Shown here: positions 1 to 11,703 of the stretch, in pieces
Numbering within the stretch: the first letter of the stretch is position 1
Layout: every line of letters begins with the position of its first letter
NCBI RefSeq assembly: GCF_030272615.1
Contig: NC_081405.1
Coordinates: 569,593,095-569,657,094 of the forward strand
Source of the DNA: Cryptomeria japonica
Taxonomy: Eukaryota; Streptophyta; Pinopsida; Cupressales; Cupressaceae
Length of the DNA stretch: 64,000 nt
Direction: 5' to 3'
Translations under genes and position numbers: made by a program
The notes under the pieces: model-generated
The model's input: only the letters and a program-made list of their open reading frames with translations
The model's database searches: none
Told to the model about the DNA's origin: nothing

Positions 1-2
1 AT

Positions 3-371
3 AAAGCTTTATGTTACGCAGCTTGTACACTAACAGTAAATGGAAAGCCCCCAAAAAAAATGTATTCAACAGGTTGATGATTCATGGTTATGTCCTAGAT
101 GTGAAATGACCATGGCAGAGTGCAATTATAGTTACCTTTTACCAGTAAAGTTACAAGATGCAACAGGTATTGTTTGGGCCACTACATTTGATGACGTTGG
201 AACTCAATTGATAAAGAAAACTACAAAAGACCTTTGTGCATTAGAAAATGATGCCACAACAATAGAAACACCTTTCTCTATGATTAAAATTTTTGTCTCA
301 CATCACTACTCATTCACACTATTGGTTTCTATCGACACGTACAACTCTGAATCAAAGATGAAAGTCACGAT
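3..371 (+). pseudogene. RPA1: RPA1-like single-strand DNA-binding protein, C-terminal domain, 5' part
   Basis: This is the start of the zinc-ribbon OB-fold (Rep_fac-A_C) of the large subunit of replication protein A, which binds single-stranded DNA in replication and repair. Visible are a first-cysteine segment CYAACTLTVNGKP (frame of base 18), then KKC, SWLCPRCEM and CNYSYLL, followed by DATGIVWATTFDD. These are typical of the family. The first segment is one frame away from the rest. The shift lies in the CCCCCAAAAAAAA run near 47-60, so a homopolymer indel is likely. The ATG at 40 directly follows an in-frame TAA and is not a believable start; the window begins mid-gene. The frame then runs open into a gypsy LTR at 372 and resumes at 23489. 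Plant Helitrons often carry RPA1 genes and a Helitron helicase lies downstream, so Helitron cargo is as likely as a host RPA1 copy. Confidence 0.8.
367..371. repeat. Target-site duplication ACGAT, left copy
   Basis: These five bases directly precede the TGTCACAACC start of the 5' LTR. They recur at 23484-23488 directly after the 3' LTR. Five-base duplications are standard for plant LTR retrotransposons. Confidence 0.9.
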
Positions 372-3300
372 TGTCACAACCCTCCTTTATCACTTTTTAA
401 TTTAAGTACAATTCTATTATATTTTGGTTAAGCTATTTAAAATGATTGAATAAATGTTATAAAAGAATAAAAATGAACACACAGACACACTTGGAGAATA
501 TAATTCAAAAGGCATTATTTTTATTAATTTATTTTCCACTCCCAATTATGGCACATGTTGTTGGAAGAATAAGAAGCTTCTAGAGGAATCTCCACCACCT
601 TGCATGTAACTCCCCCACTAAGTTTAATCAATTTGCATGAGTCCAATATTGGAAAAGAATCTCCATTTTAATTAAATTTTATAGATAGTGGAGTGGAGGG
701 ATTTTTCTTATAAAATTGTATGCAAGTTTCAAAGAAGGGAGTTGATTATGTTTTGGAGGAAAATTTCCCAAGTTTTAGTAGTAGGATCTTCTTGGTAGAT
801 TCATTTTTGTTGTAGGATTATTAAGTGGTTCTTGAAGATTTCTCTCAAGTTGCAAGGAAGGGCCTAAAAAGGATAGCTAGAGGATTCAACTTCGAGCTTC
901 AGTAAACCAGGTTCTCTCATTTTGTCATATGAAGAATTTGTATTATCAAAAAAATATATATATAGTTTCTAGAGTCTTTGGTTGAATATAGTTTTCTGAA
1001 AGAAATCATTTCTTAATTGCTAGATGGGAAGACATTCTATTTTGTTTTCTTTAAAGAAATGCAGTGATATAATTCTTTCTCTTTTTTAATACAAATGCAG
1101 ATTTCTCTTGCATATTTTATTTAACCTATTTAAAGGGTAGAAAATCAGATTTTTGCTTTTTTGTTTTCTGTTGAAAACTAGAGATGATATTGAATATAAA
1201 AATTAAAAAATCTCTCTCTCTCTGAGTGAATAAATAAATCTCTCTCTCTATGAATGAATAAACAAATCTCTCTCCCTGTGAATGAATAAGTAAATCTCTC
1301 TGTGAGTGAATAAATAAATCTCTCTGTGAGTGAAGAAATAAACCTCTATGTGAAAGAAGAAATAAATCCCTCTCTCTGTGAATATTAGTTGAGAAATAAA
1401 ATAAAAATCCCTTTGTGTGAACTTGGTATTTCTCAGCATAAACATCTACCTACTTTGATAATCTATGCATCGCTGGAGCAAACTATTTCCTTGTTTTATT
1501 TTATTTCTCTGTTATAATTTTGTCCCTGGGATTAAATTGTTATTCTCACTCTTACATTAATATTTTTTTTTATATACACATACCTGTTTATATACTCTTC
1601 TTTTATGTAATTTAATAATCTGGAATTAAACTATATATATATATATATAGTATTAATAAATTGATGTAAAGTAAATATTATTTGTTTTGGTGCACGAAAC
1701 AGTACTCCGTACGAAATATCGGACTGTTGTAGGTGGGGAGCGGAGTTATTACCTCTGCAGGGGAGTGGTACCATAACGGTACCCTCCACTAGCCTACGGT
1801 CACTACTGCGGCAATGGCCGCAGGGTAGTGGAGGGGACCCGTGGGGTCCCACTCCCACTTGGCCCTTGCAAAAGCCATTTCAAACCCAAATTTAAGACAT
1901 TGCTATTTATTAAATTCTTTTTTCTTTATAATTTTAGTACTAAAATTTAAACTTAGGTAAATTATTAGATTTATAATTATTTTTAACAAATTTATAAATT
2001 GTAAATTAAATTATACCAAATTTTATTCCTTTTGAGATTTGCTTAGCAATTAATCCATATTAATATGATTTGAAGTTAATCCTATTTTTGGGACTAGTGA
2101 CTTTATAAGCAATATTCTTGCATGTAACTTACACTACCTTCGCCTCATACAAATTCCTTCATTGATTTCATTTATTGGCATTTCCATCTCCATGCAAGTT
2201 ACACATTTAATTATTAATATGCAATTTTCCTAATTGTCATTATTATGCAAGTTATATTTGAAGTTTTGAATAATAAATCATTTTAGTTATGGTTTTTATT
2301 CCATGTAATTCATCAAGTAGTTTTTCAATTAATTAAACTTCACAATGTCTAGTTATGTACATTCATTTCATGGTTATATTTCGAGCATGATGTTTTCATA
2401 AGATCTTAGTTAAGAAAACTAAACAAAGGAAGTCGGAAAACCAAAACCTAGCAGCGTTCGGTATATACAGTGCCTCTGGGTCATGCTTATGGGTAATGTC
2501 GTCATGTTGAACTACTGCACTTAACACCTAATAACGCTGCATCAACGACGTCTCTGACATCATCCCTATAAATCGTTGGGGAGTAATAAGGGACACTTGG
2601 AAGTTAAAATCCAAGGGGCGGGTAATCCCTCTTGGATCGATAATCTAACAAGATAACCCATAAATGATTTTACATCCATTGAGTTAAACCATAGTAAACC
2701 CCCTTTAGGGTTGGTTAAGTAAAATGCTTTTATGAAATTGATTTAATCTTGAAGATATATTGGTGATTGAAAATTTGGTCAAGGGCGATGCTTATGATAG
2801 GTGTGAGGATGTACTTGTTTTAGGCCACAAACAATAGGCCATCTTGAGCCTTTGTTTAAAGTGCTACCACCATGGGTAGCAACCGTAGAGAAACTATCTG
2901 GGACATTGACCCTAGAAAGGGTTGCGTACCCACTAATCAATTTACATCAAACCATAGAGTAGAAAATAGAACTACATACTTTACGCCTTAAGCCCGTGTC
3001 GAAGCAAGTATGTAGGCAGTCTTGGGGATGGAGTTGTCCCTCGTACTCAGGCGTTCGCAGGTGGGGTCTAGGCTTGGTAAAAAGAAGGATTGAGTAAGAA
3101 TCCTAATTTGAAAGATAAGTATAATAAAACGGAAAAAGTAATTCAATGCATACTCGGAAGGAATCCCATATGGATTCACTTGACTTCCCAAGGGTTTAAG
3201 ACAAATTTTGAGGCGGAATTCAAGCTTGAATTATGTTATTTAATTACTCCTAAGGACGGTGACCTCGGTGCACTTCTGTTAGAAGAGTGTAGTACTTAGT

Positions 3301-3615
3301 GAGTGGCTTAGGACCTGAATGGTCCCAATGAGTCTAAGTCTCTAGCCAAAGCACATCCTATCCTGATTGGATAGATGCCTACCTCGTATGGGTAGATGCA
3401 TGTCTCCTATTGGATAGATAAAATCTTATGTCCTGTATGGACAGATGCCTAACCAGTATGGTTAGATGCTCATCCCGGATGGATGAATGCCTAATCCAAA
3501 TGGATGGATGCCCAGAGTATGCGATTGAATCAAACACAAATGATTAAATTAAACAAAAAAAAAAAAGAGAAGAAGAATGGTCAAATTTGTGGGTTAAACA
3601 TGGTGGGTTATTACA
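372..3615 (+). repeat. 5' LTR of the Ty3/gypsy element
   Basis: The LTR starts TGTCACAACC and ends GGGTTATTACA (TG..CA). Its 3244 bp match the 3' LTR along the full length with scattered substitutions and small indels. This is long for a plant gypsy LTR. It contains a CTCTCT/GAATAAATAAAT minisatellite (about 1205-1385) and, near its end, imperfect 23-25 bp units of the type GATGCCTAACC..TATGG (about 3360-3510). Short open frames inside it have no recognisable product. Confidence 0.93.
1205..1385 (+). repeat. Minisatellite inside the 5' LTR
   Basis: Tandem units of about 25-30 bp combine TGAATGAATAAATAAATC with TCTCTCTCTG. The same array sits in the 3' LTR at about 21065-21265 with a different number and order of units. 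It therefore predates integration and changed slightly afterwards or during reverse transcription. Confidence 0.75.
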
Positions 3616-3617
3616 TG

Positions 3618-3629
3618 TGGTATCAGAGC
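3618..3629 (+). other. Primer-binding site for initiator Met-tRNA
   Basis: TGGTATCAGAGC lies two bases after the 5' LTR. It is complementary to the 3' end of plant initiator Met-tRNA, the usual primer for minus-strand synthesis in plant LTR retrotransposons. Confidence 0.9.
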
Positions 3630-3764
3630 CAAGTTTCAACTCTAGGCCTTGTTCTCACTTCAATTTACACAACTAAGGGAATGTTTTGCAATGGTAGAAA
3701 TTAAATTTTAGAATCCTAAATCAAGAATTAACTATATAATTTAACTTTCAGGTAAAATCCTAGA

Positions 3765-4094
3765 ATGGCTAGAGGAAGAGGAAGAAGAAGAGGTAATGGA
3801 AGACGTACTACCACTAGGAGTCAAAGGGAAGAAAACCATGAGGAAAACCATGAAGAAAACCATGAGGAAGACCATGAAGGGGATCAACATAACCCAGGGA
3901 ATAACGAAGATGGGGTAGAGGCTATAATCAACCTTCTAAACGAACAAAGAGATAAAATCAACTTCTTGGAACAATCAATGTAGGACCTTAGGGCAAGGCA
4001 TAATGACATTGAAAATCGAAGTGGTACCAAAAATGGAAACCCTAGTAGCAATCAAGGGATTATGATGGGCAATGGGGGCTAGTATAGGATCAAG
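3765..4094 (+). pseudogene. gag: gag, N-terminal part (Ty3/gypsy)
   Basis: The frame starts MARGRGRRRGNGRRTTTR, an arginine-rich N-terminus. An acidic/histidine HEEN repeat (four tandem copies) and a short helical stretch EAIINLLNEQRDKINFLEQ follow. Conifer-type gypsy Gag proteins start this way. Two in-frame TAG codons (3981 and 4080) interrupt it; both fit CAG to TAG. The frame stops where the TIR-like insertion begins near 4096. The structural part of Gag resumes at about 15877. The exact junction is ambiguous because both sides carry AAGGG/GGGCC-like sequence. Confidence 0.75.
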
Positions 4095-4099
4095 GGGGG

Positions 4100-4256
4100 C
4101 CAAAAAGTGGCGATGTGAAAAATATAGCCTTTTTCACTTGCCTAAAAACGCGAAAATTCGTGTTGACTTTTTTCTTGGCCTGGGTGTCAGTACACCTTGG
4201 CCTGGTAATTACCTATGCAAATCGAATATCCGATACCATCAGATATCCAATTTTTA
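4100..4256 (+). repeat. Left inverted end plus subterminal motifs of the candidate transposon
   Basis: The end reads CCAAAAAGTGGCGATG, then GTTGACTTTTTTCTTGGC, then two ATATCC motifs. A local palindrome GTGAAAAATA..TTTTTCAC lies at about 4115-4140. Confidence 0.45.
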
Positions 4257-4264
4257 TTTGTAAT

Positions 4265-4530
4265 TTTAATTTTAAAAATATATTATATGTTACATATTAT
4301 ATAATATATAATCTATTATTATATTATATAATATATATTATATAATAATATATAATATAATATAATATTATATATTATATAATATAATACAATACGTATT
4401 ATATTATATTATATATTATAATATATATAATATAATACAATACGTATTATATAATATAATAATATATTATATAATATATTATTTTATTATATAATATATT
4501 ATTATATTATATATGTTATTTAAATATAAT
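4265..4530. repeat. AT-only palindromic repeat block
   Basis: About 265 bases consist of TATAATATAA-type units in both orientations, with two copies of a TAATACAATACGTATTAT palindrome. The sequence can fold on itself almost anywhere. No coding potential. Confidence 0.85.
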
Positions 4531-4584
4531 TTAAGTATAAAAATCGGATATCCAATTTTCTGAGACTTTTATATTTTGACAGTG

Positions 4585-4618
4585 GCAGCCCGTGAGTCAT
4601 TTTTAACTCACGGGCTGC
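4585..4618. other. Perfect GC-rich hairpin
   Basis: GCAGCCCGTGAGT and ACTCACGGGCTGC form a perfect 13-bp stem around an 8-base loop (CATTTTTA). It is unusually GC-rich for this AT-rich surrounding. No U-tract or gene end makes it an obvious terminator; it could be a transposon protein-binding site. Confidence 0.7.
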
Positions 4619-4877
4619 ACGATTTCATCACAATCCAATATCCGCTCCATCTGATATCCAATTTTCTGACGAAAAAATTGCTAAAAGATAGATTCAAAGG
4701 TAAGAATTTTATCGTTTTGAATCATTTTCATTCATTTTTTGTATTTTTTGTTAATGTTTATTTGATTTTTCATTGAAAATATGGTTTTTTTTATGGAAAC
4801 TAGGTTTTTTAAAATCAAATACCTAATTGTTTAAGTTTGTTAGCTAAATTTAATTGTTTACATTCAATTAGGTTAAA

Positions 4878-6802
4878 AATGGGGGATAACAATGAAAACA
4901 CTGACGAACCACAACTGCAATAGCCAAACCCTCATTTGCCAAACCCCCCCTCAATTCAGGATTTGATTGCACAAAATTTGAATGAATTGAGGGGGATTGC
5001 AGAAGTATATCATAGGATCCCTCGTCTAAACCCAATGTTTGATCCTCTCACGTCGATCATAAAAAGTATGGAAACCATGACTGAGGAGCACGATGCCACC
5101 CTTTTGTGGCGAGATTCTATAAGGGAAAAATATGCAGATGGCTTGTCGTATAAGGATATCAAGGATCTTGAGATATCCAAAGCCGAAATCGCTTCATTGT
5201 TTGTCAATCCCCGTACTAGTAAGCCCTTAGATCCCTAAAAAACAAAACTTTCTATTAAATGGTGCACAAATGATGGGATTGTGAAAAAAATTTGGGATCG
5301 TTGGTGGATGGTTTTTGACAAACCACCCAACAACAATCTTGATATCCCCTTCTATTTTATAAAAAAATTGTATGCTGAGTTTTGTTTAACACAAACATGT
5401 GAACTACTTTGACATCCAACCTCTCCAGGGTGTAGGTTTAGGTATGCGCCAAAATAGACTTGGGGCAGTCAGAGCAGTCCAGGGCCCATATGTCCCCCCT
5501 CCTCCTATTGATCCCCCACCTGCAGTGCAGCATACCGATATCATTCGTGAGGCGACTTCACGAACCATATTGGCTATTCACTCTTTGAGTAGCCTTTTGG
5601 TTTCTCAGGCTACATCAGTAGCTCAGCCTACTCTTGATGGTAGCGGTGCATACGGTGGTGTTGACATGACATCCTCAGCTCCACACATATGTGTGCCCCA
5701 TAGTTGTATCATGTGTGGGCACGTATGCTTGGGTCCAGTAGGACAGCCCGTCGATCATCCTGTGGACAGTGCAGATTATGAGGTGCATGAGATGCATGAT
5801 GCACCAGATGTTATTACACAGACTAGAGGATACCCTAGGGACTCATCACATGCTAGAGGCGAGGAGGCACCATCATCATACATTGATGATGTAGTGGTAA
5901 GATTTGTATTTTCACAGTTCATGTTATATTTTAATTAAATTTTTATAAATTAGATAATATTAAGTACTAATTTTTATTTACATGGTCTATTTAATAGTTG
6001 ATGACTAAGGATGAGTTGAGACAGAGTCAGGAGGGCACCTTGTCAGCCATTTCATTTGTCCTTGATAGCTTGATGGTACATATATTATTGCACCTAGTCA
6101 TTTGTATTTTATTGTACATACATGCTCATCATTTATATTGGTATTAATTAGATTATGTAGTAACTTGCATGTATATCTTATTTTACTCTTGTATAGCACA
6201 AGTAGCATGAGTGCGGGGCAGTGCGATTTAGGATCTGGTAGTGTAGTTGGAGACAAGGGAAAGGTAATTGAATGCAAATATTATTGAATGAATAGTTTAA
6301 ATAACTTCTAGTGATTATACATGTCTAGGCATGGATTGATAGTTTCATATACTTGTTGTGTATATATACAGAGAATTCTTGGCTTCACATCCTTGATGAC
6401 TACACCTAATATACCTAAAGAAGAAGAAGAGATGCCTCGAATAGATGTGTGTTTATTTTATTTTTTGATTAGTAGATATAATTTGTTATTATTAGTGACA
6501 ATTATATACTAACTTGTATCAATGTCATGTTTCTGAACATATGTAGGTTGTTTATGAAAATATTCAAAACATACCTCCTCTACTGAAGACATACATCAAG
6601 AGTCCTGCAAAGCTGAAGAGAAAATGTGGAGATGAGGTAAACATGAATAGTTCAATTATAGTTCATTTTTATGTTAACTTTTCGAATGTGAATTATATAA
6701 TATAACTAATATTAATCGTGGTTTGTTTTTCTTGTGCAAGATCCTTCAGAGCCGAGCCGTGCGGTGAAGAGGATTGATTTTGATGATCCATCAACAACTT
6801 AG
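4878..6802 (+). pseudogene. Unrecognised multi-exon gene relic
   Basis: The frame starts MGDNNENTDEPQLQ. After a TAG at 4921 it continues as PNPPSIQDLIAQNLNEL and an alpha-helical segment with HRIPRLNPMFDPL, SIIKSMETMTEEHDAT and LLWRDSIREKYADGLSY. A proline-rich linker (YVPPPPIDPPPAVQ) and ICVPHSCIMCGHVCLG follow. Further exons look spliced: GT donors near 5896, 6075, 6263 and 6635, with AG acceptors near 6196, 6371, 6546 and 6740. The last exon reads EPSRAVKRIDFDDPSTT and ends at TAG 6800-6802. In-frame stops at 4921 and 5236 show decay. I do not recognise the family. It may be a transposition protein of the surrounding element, by position only. Confidence 0.5.
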
Positions 6803-7273
6803 GATGTTATAGATAGTTTTGGGATGCTTACATGTCTAGTTGGCATGTATATTTTGTATATGGACATACATTCATGTATTTAGACATACATTTTGTTTCA
6901 GTTGGCATTTATGCCATATTTGTGTATGGACATACATTTGTAATCATTTGACAGTTTTATATATACATAAGATATTCAATCATATAAATTGTTGCTAATC
7001 TATGCGTGGTGTTATCATGGAAATATTTAATCTTCATTCCAATAATTAACAATGGTTAATAATTGCTATTTAATGAACAATATAATTCATTTCATTTCAT
7101 CGTAAGTGTTGTTTTTATAATGAACAATATAATTCATTTAATGAACAATACAATACAATTCATTTAATGAACAATACAATTTATGAACAATACAATTCAT
7201 TTAATCAACAATACAATACAATTCATTCAATGAACAATACAATTTATTTAATGAAAAATACTTGATACAATTC
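6803..7273. repeat. 3' flank with AATGAACAATACAATTCA minisatellite
   Basis: After the gene relic come short TGGACATACAT repeats (about 6855-6935). From about 7070 to 7272, imperfect units of AATGAACAATACAATTCA recur. Each unit is partly self-complementary (GAA..TTC, AAT..ATT). No gene seen. Confidence 0.7.
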
Positions 7274-9690
7274 ATTATTACCCTATGCATGGTCCTATTT
7301 TGTCCCCCACCTCGGTTGAATGCTCGAAGTTTTATTAGGGCAGCAAGTTTTCAGTTGGCGAAAAAATCGTCCGTCTCACTCAATGGAATGTTGTCGCGTG
7401 GCTGATTTCTCGTTCTGCTCATCACAATAATGAACCGTCAGCTCTGACATGTTCGGTTAGACATTATTACCCTATGCATGCTCCTATTTTGCCCCCCCCA
7501 CTCGATCGAATGCTTGGGGTCATATTCTACCAGCGTCGTCCCTTGGGCGCCCTAAGTGCTCAAAATTGTCAAACTTTGACGGGCACTAACTCAGAATTCG
7601 TGGCACCTGCAAACATTCCATTTAAACCTATGGGGCCATGAGAGGGGTCCCTACAAAAGCCTATCTTGGTTTTTCAAACATCCCTACGGTTTTATAAGGG
7701 CATCAATTTTTCAGTTGGCAAAAAAATCATCAGTCTCACTCAATGGAATGTTGTCACATGGCCGATTTCTCGTTTTGCTCATCGCGATGACAAACCGTCA
7801 GCTCTGACATGTCCAGTTAGGCATTATTACCCTATGCATGCTCCTATTTCCCCCCCCCACTCGATCAAACGCTCGGGGTCATACCCTACCGACGTCATCC
7901 CTTGAGCACACTAAGTGCTCAAAATTGTCAAACTTTGATGGGCCCTAACTCGAAATCCATGGCACCTGTGAACGTTTCATTTAAACATATGGGGCTAAAA
8001 GAGGGGACCCTACAAAAGCCTATCTCGGTTTTTCAAGTTGCCCTACAGTTTTATTAGGGCAGCTATTTTTGGGTTGGCGAAAAAATCATTAGTCTCACTC
8101 AATGGAATGTTGTCGCGTGGCCAATTTGTCATTCTTCTCATCGAGATGACGAACCATTGGCTCTGACATTTCTAGTTAGACATTATTACCCTACGCATGC
8201 TCCTATTTTTCCCCCCCACTCGATCGAACACTCAGGGTCATACCCTACCGATGTCATCCCTTGAGCGCCCTAAGTGCTCAAAATTGTCAAACTTTGATGG
8301 GCACTAACTCAGAATCTGTGGCACTTGCAAATGATCCATTTAAACCTACGAGGCGATGAGAGGGGTCCCTACAAAATCCTATCTTGGTTTTTCAAGTTTC
8401 CCTACGGTTTTATTAGGGCAGCAATTTTTTGGTTGGCGAAAAAATCGTTAGTCTCACTCAATGGAATGTTGGTGCATGGCCAATTTCTCATTCTGCTCGT
8501 CATGATGACAAACCGTTAGCTCCACCATGTCCATCTAGGTATTATTACCCTACACATGGTCCTATTTTTCCCCCCTACTCGATCGAACACTCGGGGTCAT
8601 ACCCTACTGGCGTCGTCCCTTGAGCGTCCTAAGTACTCAAAATTGTCAAACTTTGATGGGCCCTAGCTCGGAATCCGTGGCACCTGTGAATGATCCGTTT
8701 GAACCTACGAGGCCACAAGAGGGATCCCTACAAAAGCCTATCTTGGTTTTTCAAGTTTCCCTACGGTTTTATTAGGGCAGCAATTTTTTGGTTGGCAAAA
8801 TAATCGTCAGCCTCACTCAATGGAATGTTGTTGCGTGGCCGATTTCTAGTTCTGCTCATCGCGATGACGAACCATCAGCTCTAACATGTCCATTTAGGAA
8901 TTATTACCCTACGCATGCTCCTATTTCCCCCCCCCCACTCGATTGAACACTCGGGATCATACCCTACCGGCGTCGTCCCTTGAGCGCCCTAAGTGCTCAA
9001 AATTGTCAAACTTTGATGGGCCCTAACTTGAAATCTGTGGCACCTGTGAATGATCCATTTGAACCTATGAGGCCATGAGAGAGGTCCCTATGAAATCCTA
9101 TCTCGGTTTTTCAATTTGCCCTACGGTTTTATTAGGGCAGCAATTTTTCGGTTGGCAAAAAAATCATCAGTCTCACTCAATGGAATGTTGTCGCGTGGCC
9201 GATTTCTCCTTCTACTTGTCATGATGACAAACCATCAGCTCCAAAATGTCTAGCTAGGCATTATTACCCTATGCATGCTCCCATTTTGCCCCCCCACTTG
9301 ATCGAACGCTCGGGGTCATACCCTACCGGCGTCGTCCCTTGAGCGCCCTAAGTGCTCAAAATTGTCAAACTTTGACGGACCCTAACTCAGAATTCATGGC
9401 ACCTGTGAATGATCCATTTGAACCTACAGGGCCATGAGAGGGGTCCTTAGGAAAGCCTATCTCGGTTTTTCAACTTGCCCTATGATTTTATTAGGGCAGC
9501 GATTTTTCAGTTGGTGAAAAAATCGTCAGTCTCACTCAATGGAATGTTGTCGCATGGCCAATTTCTCCTTCTGCTCGTCGTGATGACGAACCGTCAACTC
9601 CAACATGTCTAGTTAGGCATTATTACCCTATGCATGCTCCTATTTTTCCCCCCCACTTGATCAAATGCTTGGGGTCATACCCTACGCATG
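7274..9690. repeat. 360-bp tandem satellite array
   Basis: The anchor ATTATTACCCTA recurs at about 7274, 7463, 7823, 8182, 8541, 8900, 9260 and 9619. After one short first unit of 189 bp, the spacing is 359-360 bp. Each unit contains CTCACTCAATGGAATGTTG, CAAAATTGTCAAACTTTGA, a C8-C10 homopolymer before ACTCGATCGAA, and GGTTTTATTAGGGCAGC. Units differ by scattered substitutions. Open frames through it shift from unit to unit and are not genes. The array ends abruptly after CATACCCTAC near 9686. Confidence 0.93.
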
Positions 9691-10458
9691 TGACATCCAT
9701 GAAGGGATATGAAAGGATATTTTGTAAACAATCAAAAACCTTTAATGATAATCATGTTGAAGCCTTGAGATTTATGCAGTATGGGTCAAGTCCAAAACTG
9801 TACCCTGAAGCCACACACTCTTCCCTCTCCCAGCATACAGTAATGAGTCACAAGTTAACATAGAATTTGGAAGGATTTGATGAGAGCGTTTTGATTTTAC
9901 TTACATCTTGAGTATTATAATATAGACCAATTTGCCAATGTTACATCTTCATATGAGAGAAAAGCTTCATTTAATCTCAATACAGTTGTACCTATTTCAT
10001 TATTAGAAAAAATAAATAAGCTATGCACTAAACTGCAATAAATAAATTAGTATCCTCTATATTATGGATTTGAACTGATGTTCTCAATTAGTTATTATTC
10101 CTACACCTCACACTCACAAGATCAATTATGAAATGACATTTATGATTCATCAAATGCTGACAAAGTCTAATCAAAGTTCAACTTCAAGATGTATACAACA
10201 TATCATATTCAACTTCAAGATGCATACAACTTACCATATTCAAGCGCATTCCAACCACCACTTGGATATTGTTATATGTCTATTAAAGTACAATATATGT
10301 AATAAAACCATATAGTCTTACAAAAAAGCCATCATAGACCATCTGAAAATGAAAGAATGTTATTCAATTGCCAAAATCTAACTGACTTTATTTTATAAAC
10401 CATTAATGAATAAAAATAGACAAGGTTACCTGAGTGAAAGTTCGATGACCACCTTGAC
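9691..10458. other. Non-coding stretch, no feature recognised
   Basis: AT-rich sequence without convincing coding frames. A short duplication (TTCAACTTCAAGATG.ATACAAC) is at about 10178-10231. It may hold the 3' untranslated region of the minus-strand relic that ends near 10459. Confidence 0.5.
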
Positions 10459-11703
10459 TAGTCAATGTCAAATGTTTGATTCAATAGACCATCTATCATG
10501 ACAATTTGATCCATTGCAGATGTGTCCTGACCACATGCATTTGAATCATCTTCATGATAATAAACACACCAAGACCCACAATTTAATCTCATTAATGCAC
10601 AAAGGAATATGTACGATCACCAAGAGAGGGCCTTGTCAACAACGAATGAGCTAGCATGAACCTGTATTTTTAAGAATTGTTAGTCTACACATAAATTGCA
10701 TGGATGAAAATAAGTGGTGTTGCAGAAATACATCCCTTCCAATTATATCGAGTGTACTCGCTATGTGCATGCAAAAACCATGTTGCCCAAAAAAAACGTT
10801 CATCAATAGACTTGCATTTTGAACACATCCTTAATATTCATGTAACAAACTTGAACATTAAGGTTTAATGATCATTGTTTGAAATGAAATGCATGATAAG
10901 AAAATAAGGCACCATTAAAGACCTACTACTCAAGTGTGCCTGAAGGGTCATCTCTTTGTTTAAGAGTATCTAGTATTGCTTCATGATCAGCAGTAGTCAC
11001 TATCCATAGCTCTTTGGTCTTTGGTTTTGCTTGATGCTTCAACAACTTGACATTTGTAGTTATAATAAGGTGTGAATACATTATAATGGTATTGTGTCTC
11101 TCATAGTCTTCAAATGTAGGTATGCCATTCTTTCTAATCATGTATGTTCGCAACCAGGTTCCCACAACAACAACTGAACTTGTAGGATATGTGAACCCAT
11201 CATCATCTGTCACTGGTTGTGTTAGCTTTTGTTTTCCCCATACACATCGTGCCAACCAATATTCTGATCTCTCTTCATTCCCTTGTGGTGCAAAAACTGC
11301 AAGAACATATCCTGGCTGTACAAGATCTGATAGACGATCATACTCAAGTGAACTTTCCATGTCATCGTTTGACAAGGATATTGTTTGAGATACAGGAGTT
11401 AGATAGTGGGGAACCCATGTATCAACCCACTCACTTGACTCGCACTAATCCCAATCACACCGAAGACAACTCTGACAAAAACAAGCCAACGCTCATGTTC
11501 AAATGGTCCATGTACTTGCATCTGAGCTGAGAAATGAGTGCATCTTTGCAGAATCTTTAATTGTTTGACAATCCAATCTATCTCCCACTGTTCCCTCCTC
11601 AACCAACCAAAAGAATCTGCTCAGTGCTGAATCAAGAGTACCTCCATGTGACAATGCTAAACTACACCAATCAACAATAGAATGTACATCAGAGAAATTT
11701 GCA
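10459..11703 (-). pseudogene. Unrecognised multi-exon gene relic, minus strand, 5' end lost in the assembly gap
   Basis: Reading right to left, the frame enters from the gap as NFSDVHSIVDWCSLALSHG, then SRFFWLVEEGTVGDRLDCQ. A frameshift near 11515 follows, then HERWLVFVRVVFGVIGIS. The main block (11375-10926) contains PGYVLAVFAPQGNEERSEY, WLARCVWGKQKL, a DDDG..YP segment, SVVVVGTWLRTYM and YSHLIITTNVKLL. A last exon at about 10610-10459 encodes SWCVYYHEDDSNACGQD..MDQIVMIDGLLNQTFDID and ends at TAG. The central block vaguely recalls a BAH-like fold, but I cannot assign it. It converges with the 4878-6802 relic, and both may belong to the surrounding element. Confidence 0.5.

Noticed and set aside
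1248-1858. Short minus-strand frames in the gypsy LTRs (also at 21103-21733)
   Set aside because: One is minisatellite translation; both recur in both LTRs, with no domain and no conservation beyond nucleotide identity.
7274-9690. CRISPR-like array
   Set aside because: The 360-bp units are tandem without unique spacers, and the sequence is plant nuclear DNA.
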